A DNA stretch of 64,000 nt, taken from NCBI GenBank assembly GCA_033002965.1, contig JAURVB010014683.1, forward strand, positions 34,870-98,869. The letters are read 5' to 3'. The stretch's first letter is position 1. Every line of letters starts with the position of its first letter. This document shows, one piece after another, positions 37,901-49,086 of this stretch. The translations under genes and the position numbers were made by a program. This DNA comes from Piper betle (taxonomy: Eukaryota > Streptophyta > Magnoliopsida > Piperales > Piperaceae). The notes beneath the pieces are model-generated. The model made no database searches, was not told where the DNA came from, and saw nothing but the letters and a program-made list of their open reading frames with translations.

Positions 37901-38930
37901 CTTCTCACATGACACTTACTCATTTATCTCTCCTGACTAGCAGCTTCATTAAAGTCTTTAGGCTCACCACTTTATATGAGTATCACATAAATAAACTTTG
38001 AATATTTCGTGGATGACTTAACAACTCTACCAGATTTTATAGCATCACCTTCCTTTTGATTAACAACCTAATCAACATCATGTACCTGTTCATTAACAAC
38101 ATCAGGAACTATATCATTAGTAATATCATTCGCCAAATAAAAATATCATCTTTGGCTTCTTTATCAATTTATTTAGCAATGTCTTGAACAATATCTTCTA
38201 CAATTATTGGAAGAGAAGATTGAGTCTTAACCTTCACAACATAATCTTGGAAATCACTTTGGTTTGTAGTTTCATTCCCAAAATCCTCTAGAAATTGATT
38301 TTCTCAAAATATCACACCTCACCTTCAAATAATCTCTTTCTCCTTAGGATCCCAAAGTCTGAAGCCAAATTCTTCATCCCCAAAACTCAAAAATATACAT
38401 TTTAATGTCTTAGTATTAAGCTTAAACCTTAGTTCCTTAAGCATATGAACAAAAATGTTATAACCGAACACCCTTAAATGAGTGTATTTTAGCTCCTACA
38501 TATCCAAACTTTTTATAGAACATCTCTATCTAAAGCAAATGTAGGTGACTTATTAATTGAATAAGAAATAGAACAAATCTAGTATTGTCCCATCAATTTG
38601 TAGAAGATAATTTTTCTTCTTTAGAAACTCTAGCCCTTGCTTACTCATGTGTCTCAATTCCCTATACCTCAAATCAGCTATGAAAGTAGTAGCCTTACGA
38701 GAATAGTAAATGTAACATTAACCTCCCCTTGAGCCAGACTAGATATAGCCCTATAAAGATTACTACACTTCTTCCATTTACCAACCACTAGAGATCATTT
38801 CACCAATTTTCATAATCCATATAAAAATTGTGAAGCATAACCCTCATCGTCTAGCACATTTGTTGACATCAAATTTAATCTTGAATAAGGAATATGACAC
38901 GTATTTTCAAAACAAGTTTGCAACCAAAAT
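37900..38930 (-). pseudogene. copia integrase region, heavily decayed
   Basis: The integrase domain belongs here by element order. Only short fragments in changing frames remain, and I could not place a full D-D-E triad. Confidence 0.45.
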
Positions 38931-38933
38931 CGG

Positions 38934-39960
38934 TCAAAATATGCACATCACCATGACAAAAAAATTAAAAGTGTCATTGTTATCTATCTTCACCACACCT
39001 AGAACAACTATCACACAGGTGTTGAAAAAATCTCTACATGAAGTAAAATGAAATGATGCGTCAAAATCAATTACCCTACTAGTATCATCATAAGTTGTTA
39101 AATAGTCATTTTCATAATCAAACATGATTAATACATCTTCTACTACAAGATTGACAACCAGATCACCTTCACCCTTATTGTCAAAAATCTTACTATTACT
39201 TAAATCTTTCTTATATTTGTAATAATTTTGCTTCTTATGACCAACTTTATCACAATAAAAACACTTGAAAGTCTTGTTTCTGGATTTAGACATGCTTATG
39301 CTCTTGTCTCTTCCACATGGATTCCTATTCTTTGATCTTCTTCGAGAACTATCTTCAGAAACCAAAGTTCGAAATGAATTAGAAAAGGTTACGTGTTATA
39401 TTTTATTTATCATCTCTGCACTCAAGAGACAACTTGAAACTATATCAAAAGTCAGTTGCTTGTCAGAATTATTCGAAGAAATAAACAAAGGTTCCCAAGA
39501 CTCAGGTAAAGTATTTAATAATAGACAAGCTTGTCAAACGTCATCAAGAGACATATTCAAATTAGACAATTAAATTAATATACCTTATATCTCCTTGATG
39601 TAGTTAGTGACATCTATCCTACCCTTATATCAAAGATTCATCAACCTTCTGACTAACAGGTTCTCATTCCCAAGAGTCTTTCTCATACATATACAATAAC
39701 ATATCCGAAAGCTCCATAGTAGTTTTTGTTCCAGTCACACGGTTATATACGTTATGTTCTAATATTGTGTGATCAAAATCATATACTTTCTATCCATTTT
39801 GATCTATTTAGCCGTGACACTCATTCAACCTTAGTAGTAGGCAGAGGAGGAAAAATCAAAGAAGTTTTCCCTTCATCACTCACAACTGTAGTAGTACTCA
39901 ACGGTTGACTAAATTCGACAACTCAGGAGGACCAAAAATCGAGTTATATAAATCCTTAGT
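38934..39960 (-). pseudogene. copia gag and protease remnant
   Basis: The 143-codon ORF at 38934-39365 has a nucleocapsid zinc knuckle CFYCDKVGHKKQNYY, in which the last Cys of CX2CX4HX4C is Tyr, and then VIDFDASFHFTSCRDFF, a broken version of the D-S-G-A-S-x-H protease site. The rest of Gag lies in fragments up to about 39960. Confidence 0.75.
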
Positions 39961-40090
39961 GAATACGTAATCAATCATATGACCCTTCGAGTAATGTCAA
40001 TTAGATTTATCCTTAAGGGTGACCATCTTAACATGTTTTTCATCTTAAATCTTGATATAAAAAGTTATTACCCAAAATCAAGACAAACAA

Positions 40091-40102
40091 GCTCTGATGC
40101 CA
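40091..40102 (-). other. Primer-binding site of the copia element
   Basis: TGGCATCAGAGC on the minus strand differs by one base from TGGTATCAGAGC, the complement of the initiator tRNA-Met 3' end, and starts 2 nt after the LTR. Confidence 0.8.
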
Positions 40103-40104
40103 CA

Positions 40105-40727
40105 TGTTGGAAAATAGGCACTCTAGCAGAATGAAAATAAAATATTTTCCCTCAAAATAAAATGAAAATAAATATAAAATGTAATAGGAGATACCAATAT
40201 TAAAAAAATGGATGGTAATTTTCTACCAAATTAGAAAAAAAACCAACTTATTTGATTAGCTTTAATTAAATTTTTTTCTTACAATCAAGTATCAAAAATA
40301 CAATTTGAGAAAACTCTCTCAACACAAATCAGACCAATAATAATATTTGAAAAATATAATTCTTGAGAATAAACAATATATGAGAAATTGAGAAAATAAT
40401 ATATACTTTAAAAGAAATATAGATTAACCTTACACTTTGAATTATGATCACCAACTTTAACTCAAAGAGATGAAAAACCTCTTCAAATCAAATATACTTA
40501 AAACTTTTAAGAGTTAACGTCAATAAAATTTTCCTTAACATATAAGCATACGAGTGAAATTTAAGAAATCACATTAAACTTTTAGAAAATGACATAATCA
40601 TAAAATGACATAATTACAAAATGATATAATCATACATAAGTACACGAAATACTAATCATTAATATAATAAACGAAAAACTAAAAGTGATTATTAAATTTT
40701 TCAATATAAATGAGTGAGAAAAACCCT
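40105..40727 (-). repeat. 5' LTR of the minus-strand copia element
   Basis: On the plus strand it begins TGTTGGAAAATAGG at 40105, next to the primer-binding site. It matches 35756-36440 with numerous differences. The outer edge near 40727 is eroded. Confidence 0.65.
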
Positions 40728-40857
40728 ATTATAACGAGTTAAAGTTGGGAATCAATGCAGAAAGGGGTAGGATAATAACAATGCAAAACTTGAGGTAAAA
40801 ATTTGCCACATGCAAGAACGTGGGTGCTAGCCAAATCAGATGTGGGTGGAAGCCTAC

Positions 40858-42373
40858 TGTTACGGGGTTTAGCTCGTGGGACGGTCGAGAGCTAGGGTTT
40901 GGCGGTTGTCCCTAGCATTCCCGCGTCCAAGTCGGGTGGCCGGTGCTATCCGAGTGTTGAACAACCTACCGAGCATTTATCCGTGATGTGGGCAAGTCCA
41001 AGGTCTGACTGGCGCATGTGGTCTATCGGGCGAGTTGCTGTGCGGGCGAGCTACCATGCAGCACCGATAGCAGGCTGTGGCGGACAATTGGTCGGTAAGG
41101 AGTACCGAGCAGGCCGCTACCTGGTACCGAGTGTGGTGCGGGTTCCAGGCGCGTGCAAGGTCAGGCGCAGCCGGGGCATTCTACCGAGCAGCGTGGCGGG
41201 TAGAAGTGCGGGTTCCGGATGCGTGGGATGCGAGCGACCAGGCATCATGACCAGGCGAGCCAGGCACCAGGGCCGTGCGCTATCGTGCAAATGGGCGGTA
41301 GTCACAGGTGCGCAGGTGTGCGGGTGACCGAGCCAAGGAGCGGCAGGGGTTATCATGCACGCGCATGGGTGCTGTGGAACGGGCAGACCAGGGTTCAGTA
41401 CTGGGGTCGCTGGTTCGATAAGGCGACCACACCACACCCAGGAGGGGTTCGGTGTTGGGTCGAACCAAGAATGCGATCAGTCTTTTGCGCCACACCCAGG
41501 GGTAGGCTTTCCGGTAATTTTGCTGGAATCCCAGGGGGTGAGTGATGACAAGGCTTGGAGCATGAGGACCGTTGATCGTGGATTGGACGGTGAGGATGCA
41601 AGCTGGGGACGTGGTGCCCACTAGTCCGGAAGGTCTATATAAGGAGATGCCATCCTTGTGTAGAAATCAGAACAACAAAAGAGAGTTGAGTGTGTGAGTG
41701 ATCTCAGTGGGGGAGTGAAACTTGGTCGGGCAAGGGGACGCCTTGGGGTTACTGCAGTCAGGCCGAGGAGGGTCTGGAACACCAAGGGGGATTACCGGGG
41801 TAGTCGTCGTCCGCCTTTAGGGTCAAGGCTCACACACCTGTTGTTCGGCAACCCTGCGCGGTGAACCGAGGGTTGGGTGAAGTCCTGTCGAGTGAGGGTC
41901 GAGAGGCACGGTCGTGGGGTTTGCATGTCCACGACCGGCGGGTAGTCTAGAGGGATTACCTGTGTATATCCTGTATTCACGTTGTAAGAATAGAGGTTGG
42001 GATTTATCCTGTAATTGGTGTGATGTATCCGTCATGTTTGTGCACCGTGGTCTAGACCAGTGATTCCGTGGTCTAGGGGCACCGAGCAGGGTACTCGGTA
42101 CGTGGGGCGTGTAATCACTTGCGACTTGGTGATCGGTGTGTGTGTTCGGTACAGGGGCTGGTAACCTGGTTACGGTACGCATGCGTTGGTAGCTGGGCGC
42201 GGTACCGGGACTGGGTGCGTGCGATACTTGCAGGCGTGCGGTCCGAGGCCGCTGTGCACCACAGCACGTTGGGGTGCGGAGGTGGTGTTGGCTGGTGTTT
42301 CCAGGGAGGGAAACACGCCGCACAGTGGCAGTTTGGGCGAAAAAATTTATCCCCTAAACTGACCCCTGTGACA
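40858..42373 (+). repeat. 5' LTR of the gypsy-like element
   Basis: 1,516 bp, TGTTAC...GTGACA, followed by the primer-binding site. GC-rich. The 142- and 113-codon ORFs inside it recur at the same place in the 3' LTR and are not genes. Confidence 0.95.
41636..41642 (+). promoter_or_regulatory. LTR TATA box
   Basis: TATATAA in GGTCTATATAAGGAG, repeated at 46879-46885 in the 3' LTR. It would start the element RNA about 30 bp downstream, near AGAAATCAGAAC. Confidence 0.65.
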
Positions 42374-42375
42374 GA

Positions 42376-42387
42376 GGTATCAGAGCT
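42376..42387 (+). other. Primer-binding site of the gypsy-like element
   Basis: GGTATCAGAGCTC begins 2 nt after the 5' LTR and matches the complement of the initiator tRNA-Met 3' end. Confidence 0.8.
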
Positions 42388-42478
42388 CGGAGTTCGGTGA
42401 AAGCCGAAGGCTTTGCGAGGCACGATTCTACTTTCAGAGGAAAGTCTCCACACTTTGCCAGTAAGCAGGTACCAAGAG

Positions 42479-44227
42479 ATGGACACACAGGAGCGCGTGA
42501 CACGGCTGGAGGTGCTGGTGGGCGGTCCAACCAGTAGCGACGATGGGCGAACCATCTTCGAGCAGCTACAGTCCTTAACAGAAGGGATGAAGGACTTGAG
42601 TTCTCGGGTGAGCGACATACCCGGGACCAGCCGTAGCAAGGATGAAGCAACGGCGGGACTGTTGGAGGAGTTCCGGGATATCATAGAGGCTTTACACACT
42701 GACGTTGTTCTGTTAAAGCAGGTTGTCGCCAGATATCCTCAACCAGGTTTGGTTGACCGTGCAGCCGAAGAAAGCTCGGTTCCAGGAAGGCTCAAGGTGC
42801 CGGAGCCAAAGAAGTTCGAGGGAGCTAGGTCAGCCAAGGACCTAGGGAACTTCATCTGGGACATGGAAGAGTACTTCGTTGCTGCGAACATACCCGAAGA
42901 GCGCCAGGTTTCTTTGGCCAGCATGTATCTATCGGGGGATGCCAAATTGTGGTATCGTACTCGCACCGAGGAGGATCGGAGTGCTGGTCGACCCCGAATG
43001 GAGACCTGGAATTCCCTAAAAGAGGAGCTTCGGGAGCAGTTCTTGCCATCTAACACTACATGGGTGGCAAGGGACAGGCTCAAGAATTTGAGACAGTCCG
43101 GAACAGTGCGGGAGTATGTCCAGGAGTTTAGCTCTTGTCTCCTCGACATCAGAAACATGTCGGAGGAAGATAAGTTATTTAACTTTATCTCTGGTTTGCA
43201 GCCTTGGGCTCAGGTGGAGTTGAGGCAGCAGAAAGTCCAGGATTTGCCTGCGGCTTTGGTGGCAGCCGACGCCTTGGTGGACTTGCAACCGCGATCGCGT
43301 GTCAAGGAGGATACCCAGGGCAAGATGACCAAGGGCGGTCGAGACAGCCAACGGGAGGGCAGAAGGCCATTCCGGCCAAAGAGGGGGCCAGACATTGCGT
43401 CAGGCAGCAGGGATCGTGGGCCGGGTGTTCCAGCATCCGGGTGCTTTCTGTGTGGTGGTCCGCATCGGGCAAAGCAGTGTCCGAGCCGAGGTAAGGTGAA
43501 TGCCTTGGTGGCGGATGCAGACCAGGACCAAGAGGAGGAGCCTCTTGCCCGAGCGTCTACCCTTCAGATACTCGGGGCGTTGCGAGCTGAACGCTCAGCT
43601 TCTGAGGGAGCTGGCCTGATATACGTTCCATGTGTAGTGAACGGGAGAGCAGTTTCAGCCTTAGTAGACACTGGTGCTACGCACAACTTTGTTTCCAATG
43701 GGATGGCGTTGGAACTAGGGTTGAAGACTGGGATCGTGACCAGCAAGGTGAAGGCGGTGAACTCACAGGCGAGACAGGTGCAAGGTATAGCCAGAAATGT
43801 CAGAATTTGCTTGGGGAAGTATGAGGGGCGAGTTGATTTGATGGTCATCGAACTCGATGATTTTGATCTGATACTCGGGAATCCTTTCATGCGTTCTGCT
43901 GGTGTGGGAGTGTTTCCACAGCTGGAAGGTATACTGATCGCGAATGAAGCGGGTGCATGTTTTGTTCGTGGGCAGAGAGGATCTTCCGGGGTCAAGTGCA
44001 GCACTGTCAGGGAGAAGCATCTGTCGGCAATGCAGGTGACTCGAGAGTGCACGGGGGACTTGACTGGCCTTGCAGGAGTGGTGATGATCCAACCGGACCA
44101 GGTGGTGAGGGTACCGGATTTGCTGGTAGATGCTGAGTCTACCGAGTTGCCAATGGGGTCTTCCGAGAGGACGATCGTTCACCAGATCGAGTTGGTGCCA
44201 GGGAGGGTACCAGCGCCGGCGCACTAG
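42479..44227 (+). CDS. Gag-protease polyprotein of the gypsy-like element (582 aa)
   Basis: Structural and processing protein of the retroelement. From the first ATG (42479; an in-frame TTG extension starts at 42413) the order is a coiled-coil-like N-terminus, a retrotransposon Gag domain (about residues 115-250, with AKLWYRTRTEE, LREQFLPSN and VREYVQEFSS), a basic Lys/Arg-rich linker, a zinc knuckle CFLCGGPHRAKQC (Cys322, one residue shorter between Cys and His than the usual CX2CX4HX4C), and a retropepsin domain with LVDTGATHNFVSN (catalytic Asp397) and DLILGNPFMR. The frame is uninterrupted, unlike both copia elements. In related autonomous elements Pol follows in the same or a shifted frame. 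Here a stop at 44225-44227 falls where the RT would start (PGRVPAPAH, then after the stop PDELTQIQMWF). Confidence 0.92.
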   Translation: MDTQERVTRLEVLVGGPTSSDDGRTIFEQLQSLTEGMKDLSSRVSDIPGTSRSKDEATAGLLEEFRDIIEALHTDVVLLKQVVARYPQPGLVDRAAEESSVPGRLKVPEPKKFEGARSAKDLGNFIWDMEEYFVAANIPEERQVSLASMYLSGDAKLWYRTRTEEDRSAGRPRMETWNSLKEELREQFLPSNTTWVARDRLKNLRQSGTVREYVQEFSSCLLDIRNMSEEDKLFNFISGLQPWAQVELRQQKVQDLPAALVAADALVDLQPRSRVKEDTQGKMTKGGRDSQREGRRPFRPKRGPDIASGSRDRGPGVPASGCFLCGGPHRAKQCPSRGKVNALVADADQDQEEEPLARASTLQILGALRAERSASEGAGLIYVPCVVNGRAVSALVDTGATHNFVSNGMALELGLKTGIVTSKVKAVNSQARQVQGIARNVRICLGKYEGRVDLMVIELDDFDLILGNPFMRSAGVGVFPQLEGILIANEAGACFVRGQRGSSGVKCSTVREKHLSAMQVTRECTGDLTGLAGVVMIQPDQVVRVPDLLVDAESTELPMGSSERTIVHQIELVPGRVPAPAH

Positions 44228-46088
44228 AGTGTGGTGCCGGACGAACTCACACAGATCCAGATGTGGTTCCTGGATGGGGGAAAATTCAGCCGTCATGCAC
44301 CATGGGTTACAGGAGGTGACCGTGTGGAAGAAGTACCCAGTTCCTTGGAGTTGGACCTGACGTCGGGAAGTGATGGGTGGATCACGAGGGTCAACCGATG
44401 CAGGGCTCAAGGAGCATTCTCTGTGTGAAGAGCCGTGTGAGTTCGTGATTAGGGGAGTTGAGCTTCCCTAGAATTGGCCGAGTAAGGTGCGAGTGAGGAA
44501 TCAGGCGGATTCCATTGCCGAGTGGACGCCAACAGGGGTGACTGGAAGGAAGAGCTTCCTAGGAGTTTGGCCAATTACGGGAAGTTCGTACATGGAATGA
44601 GCCATGTAGTGTCATCTTTGAATGACTTATGGGAGGATAAGTCGAGGCATGGTCGGAGCTATGCCTCACAGCTTTCGAAGAGTCTCGGAGCTGTGATCAT
44701 CGGAGCCAATTCTGGAACGGCCGGGTTCCAGGCAACCTTTGGAGTGGTGACGCGCTTCAGAATGCCGGGACGGTGGAAGGCAGCAAGGGCTAGCAGGAGT
44801 ACATTGTCCAATTATGGCGGGTTTGCTTGTTGGATCTGAGTTCATTGTCAGGAGGACAGTGGAGCTAACGCCTTGTTCCAGACCCAGGAAGAGGTTACTC
44901 GAGAGGTTAGCAGGGTCAGATCGTGACAACAAGAAACTTGGTTGACAGAGCAAGTCGGTGCTTGGCTCATATGTGTTGGTTAGATGATGAGTTTAGCCTA
45001 TGACTGCAAGGGATCGGCTATTTATATTCCTTACCGGTAGGCTAAGACAAAAGCTGAGGGGGTTTCCACATTCCCCAGTGGAACGACGTCCAGGTTGAGT
45101 CTGGATGTGTACCCGGTGTTAGGGTGAATCGTTATCGGCAATACAACCGATAACGCAGCTTTTGTGAAACTCGTGACTGGAGATTTCCAGCAGGGTAGGT
45201 GCATTGACAGAGTTGGTGACTGGGATGCTGCAGCGCTAACTTCACCTTGAGATCTTGGAGCTCGATCTCATGGGCACGAGGGTCCAGATTCCCGAAGAAG
45301 AAGGGAGCAACAGCAGGGTTACTCTATCGAGTCTCGGAGTACGCTGTTCGGAGCAGTGCCCAGGTATACACCCAACTGTGGGCTGCTTGCCGAATCATGG
45401 GGAAGTACGCGAGGTACAAGCGGAAGGGAGAGAGATCGATAACCAGTAACCAGGCTCAGTCCGGAGCAGGGACTGAGATATACGAGTGCATTACTCAGGA
45501 GGAGTATGTGAGACGTGCGTAACATGGACCTCTTGCACGGAGCAGCTAGAAAATCTGCATTGTGGTCAGCTAATGAGGCTTAGTTCTCCGACGTTGTGGA
45601 CCGAGGATGGTGCAACGGGCCGAATGAAGAGAAATGCGGACCTGACGGGGAGGGCATATCATTCCGCGTGGAGAGCAAGTGATGCTGACGCTCACGCCCA
45701 GATTTTGGGAGAAAATCTGGTGTACCAAGTGAAGGTACGGGTTCCTTTGTGTGTTTTCCAAGGGGATTTGGTCAGTCCGGTTTGAATAGCTGTCTGTGAT
45801 GGGCTTCTACTACCGCCGGCGAACAAGAGGTAGTAAGGACTTTTGAAGCAGAGGTACGTCAACCTGGGGGCTTCGAAGGTGCAGACGGAGTGATTCAAGT
45901 GGGAAAAGGGAAGGAAACCTTGCGTGAGAGGGGATCAAGAGGCAGAACAAGACTCAAGCTTCCAATGAGGGGGGCTTCGAAAGAGCAGACAGAGTGATTC
46001 AAGTGGGAATAGGAAGGAGATCTTTGCGTGAGATGGGTCAAGAGGCAGGGCAGGACTCAAACCTCCGATGAGGACATCGGGTCTCATT
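44228..46088 (+). other. Pol-less 3' internal region of the gypsy-like element
   Basis: Only short ORFs up to about 105 codons (44522-44839) and no RT F/YxDD, RNase H, integrase HHCC/DDE or chromodomain motif in any frame that I can see. A tandem duplication sits at its 3' end. It may hold packaging or other cis signals. Confidence 0.75.
45867..46075 (+). repeat. Tandem duplication (about 104-bp unit) before the polypurine tract
   Basis: Two diverged copies of GGGGGCTTCGAA followed by GCAGAC(G/A)GAGTGATTCAAG and CTTTGCGTGAGA-like blocks, the second starting at about 45971. Confidence 0.8.
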
Positions 46089-46100
46089 GGTGGGGGAGAC
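46089..46100 (+). other. Polypurine tract
   Basis: GGTGGGGGAGAC lies immediately before the 3' LTR and would serve as plus-strand primer. Confidence 0.75.
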
Positions 46101-47614
46101 TGTTACGGGGTTTAGCTCGTGGGACGGTCGAGAGCTAGGGTTTGGCGGTTGTCCCTAGCATTCCCGCGTCCAAGTCGGGTGGCCGGTGCTATCCGAGTGT
46201 TGAACAACCTACCGAGCATTTATCCGTGATGTGGGCAAGTCCAAGGTCTGACTGGCGCATGTGGTCTATCGGGCGAGTTGCTGTGCGGGCGAGCTACCGT
46301 GCAGTACCGATAGCAGGCTGTGGCGGACAATTGGTCGGTAAGGAGTACCGAGCAGGCCGCTACCTGGTACCGAGTGTGGTGCGGGTTCCAGGCGCGTGCA
46401 AGGTCAGGCGCAGCCGGGGCATTCTACCGAGCAGCGTGGCGGGTAGAAGTGCGGGTTCCGGATGCGTGGGATGCGAGCGACCAGGCATCATGACCAGGCG
46501 AGCCAGGCACCAGGGCCGTGCGCTATCGTGCAAATGGGCGGTAGTCACGGGTGCGCAGGTGTGCGGGTGACCGAGCCAAGGAGCGGCAGGGGTTATCATG
46601 CACGCGCATGGGTGCTGTGGAACGGGCAGACCAGGGTTCAGTACTGGGGTCGCTGGTTCGATAAGGCGACCACACCACACCCAGGAGGGGTTCGGTGTTG
46701 GGTCGAACCAAGAATGCGATCAGTCTTTTGCGCCACACCCAGGGGTAGGCTTTCCGGTAATTTTGCTGGAATCCCAGGGGGTGAGTGATGACAAGGCTTG
46801 GAGCATGAGGACCGTTGATCGTGGATTGGACGGTGAGGATGCAAGCTGGGGACGTGGTGCCCACTAGTCCGGAAGGTCTATATAAGGAGATGCCATCCTT
46901 GTGTAGAAATCAGAACAACAAAAGAGAGTTGAGTGTGTGAGTGATCTCAGTGGGGGAGTGAAACTTGGTCGGGCAAGGGGACGCCTTGGGGTTACTGCAG
47001 TCAGGCCGAGGAGGGTCTGGAACACCAAGGGGGATTACCGGGGTAGTCGTCGTCCGCCTTTAGGGTCAAGGCTCACACACCTGTTGTTCGGCAACCCTGC
47101 GCGGTGAGCCGAGGGTTGGGTGAAGTCCTGTCGAGTGAGGGTCGAGAGGCACGGTCGTGGGGTTTGCATGTCCACGACCGGCGGGTAGTCTAGAGGGATT
47201 ACCTGTGTATATCCTGTATTCACGTTGTAAGAATAGAGGTTGGGATTTATCCTGTAATTGGTGTGATGTATCCGTCATGTTTGTGCACCGTGGTCTAGAC
47301 CAGTGATTCCGTGGTCTAGGGGCACCGAGCAGGGTACTCGGTACGTGGGGCGGTAATCACTTGCGACTTGGTGATCGGTGTGTGTGTTCGGTACAGGGGC
47401 TGGTAACCTGGTTACGGTACGCATGCGTTGGTAGCTGGGCGCGGTACCGGGACTGGGTGCGTGCGATACTTGCAGGCGTGCGGTCCGAGGCCGCTGTGCA
47501 CCACAGCACGTTGGGGTGCGGAGGTGGTGTTGGCTGGTGTTTCCAGGGAGGGAAACACGCCGCACAGTGGCAATTTGGGCGAAAAATTTATCCCTTAAAC
47601 TGACCCCTGTGACA
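46101..47614 (+). repeat. 3' LTR of the gypsy-like element
   Basis: 1,514 bp. By eye it is identical to the 5' LTR except for six transitions and two 1-bp deletions. It is followed by the CCTAC target duplication. Confidence 0.95.
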
Positions 47615-47619
47615 CCTAC

Positions 47620-49086
47620 CATGAAACGACATTTTGGAATTTTCAGAGCCATTGTCTTGGGGGAAGAAGTCAAATTATTTCAGCGGGTGGAAACTCCGGG
47701 CTAGGAAATTGTAGACACGCCAAACATCCACAGCGGATCGCTTATTATTTGCGGGGAAGCAATAAGTTTATTCAGCCATGGCAACTGGCAGATTTCCAAG
47801 CGACCTTTATCGAGGATTACAAAAATCAAGTATTATCTTTGCTTTTGAACCCTTCTCTTCTTTTCAAACAAGTGCCATGATAGGTTCAGGTTTCTCTACT
47901 CCCTTAAAAGAAGGAAAGAAAGCATGATTATCCTCTCTTCATGCTTACTGATTACTAATGTTTATCGGTCAGTTTATTCGGCCGCAATGAGAAAGAAGAG
48001 TATCACCTTTGTTTTTTTTGGGTGATAATAGTAGTAAATGAGAATAAAAGCTTGCCAACCTATTTTTCTGTTCTCAAGTTCAGATCATAAAACGTAGTAT
48101 ATTAAAGAAGGAACCATAACTTGGATGACATACCTGACAACTTTGTATGCTATGCGTGAGATAATTATGGGAAGGACAGATCTATTGAATGTTTTCATCA
48201 TTCATGTGAGCCCAGATTGATTTATCATTCATGTGAGCCCAGATTGATGCAGATTTTCTAGGCAGGAAAAGAGGGGAGAACTGTGCTCAAGATAGTCAAG
48301 ACACGCCTGTGTACGATTAAACCAAAAGCAAAAGGAAAAGATGAGCATCAACGGTGTTTCTGCTAAGTGCCTGTTAAAGCACTTTTGATGACTTCAGTCT
48401 TAAAACAGTTCATAAATAAATGTAAATTCACGCGAACAAGTAACAAATTCTAAAATTGTTCGGCAGAAAAGAAAAAAATCAATCACTCAAGCAGGGAGCA
48501 AAAGGGGGTAAAGATGTACTCAAAGTTTTCAAGCCTTCCAGTTACAGCAACTGCAAAGATAAACCAAATTATGCTTTCACTGTGTTAAGTGAAATTGCAT
48601 AATTACCTGAGCAGATGCTAATTATGCATGTTTCTATAACTCTACGTGAGATGGATGCTTCAACTTTATCAAGGTACTCTGCTATAGCTACAGTAAACCG
48701 CAATAATATTTCACTTATTTTGTGATGGCCCATGTTCAAGCTCATTGAGACACTATGTTAATAGTAATACCTTAAAGGTTACATCACAGCACTCAAGTGA
48801 ATCCCATCTTCTTTATCGAGAAATTTATGAACCTTATCTTACAGAAAACCGGTCGCATCACGCATGCTACGAACAGGGAAATGGGAAGTAAGATTAGTGT
48901 CATTCCATGATATTTTGATGCTATCTCAATTCATAATCACCACAATCACATGAACTGGATTTAGGAAGTTCTAAGTTCCAAGACTGCTAACCAGATTAAA
49001 TAAACATCCCGTAAAATAAGTAATACTGTTTATGAAAAGCGGTAATCAAACAATGGCAATCCAAGGAGCAAAAACACGTGAGTCTA
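47620..49086. other. Intergenic DNA, no gene seen
   Basis: AT-rich, short shadow ORFs only. A 27-bp tandem duplication (ATCATTCATGTGAGCCCAG plus ATTGATTT) spans 48197-48250. Confidence 0.45.

Larger units (their letters stand above)
35756..40727 (-). mobile_element. Ty1/copia retrotransposon, old, both LTRs present
   Basis: About 5.0 kb, inverted relative to the window. The right-hand LTR (40105-40727) is the 5' LTR and the left-hand one (35756-36440) the 3' LTR. A primer-binding site complementary to initiator tRNA-Met (TGGCATCAGAGC on the minus strand, 40091-40102) follows the 5' LTR, and a purine-rich AAAAGGGATGA precedes the 3' LTR. The internal part holds remnants of gag, protease, integrase, RT and RNase H in copia order, riddled with stops. 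The LTRs differ by many substitutions and indels, so the insertion is old. A target duplication could not be recognised. Confidence 0.85.
40858..47614 (+). mobile_element. Young Ty3/gypsy-like LTR retrotransposon with gag-pro only
   Basis: Complete LTR-to-LTR element of 6,757 bp flanked by the perfect 5-bp duplication CCTAC (40853-40857 and 47615-47619). It has 1.5-kb LTRs starting TGTTAC and ending GTGACA, a primer-binding site for initiator tRNA-Met and a polypurine tract. One long ORF encodes Gag and protease. The 1.87 kb after it shows no reverse transcriptase, RNase H, integrase or chromodomain. By eye the two LTRs differ at 6 of about 1,514 aligned positions plus two 1-bp indels, so the insertion is recent. 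A non-autonomous element mobilised by a relative is the best reading. Confidence 0.93.

Noticed and set aside
40899..41624. 142-, 113-, 108- and 106-codon ORFs, recurring at 46142-46867
   Set aside because: They look like a duplicated gene pair but lie wholly inside the two LTRs; the duplication is the LTR pair itself.
42413..42478. Extension of Gag upstream of 42479
   Set aside because: The extra residues start at TTG and overlap the region just after the primer-binding site; the first ATG is at 42479.
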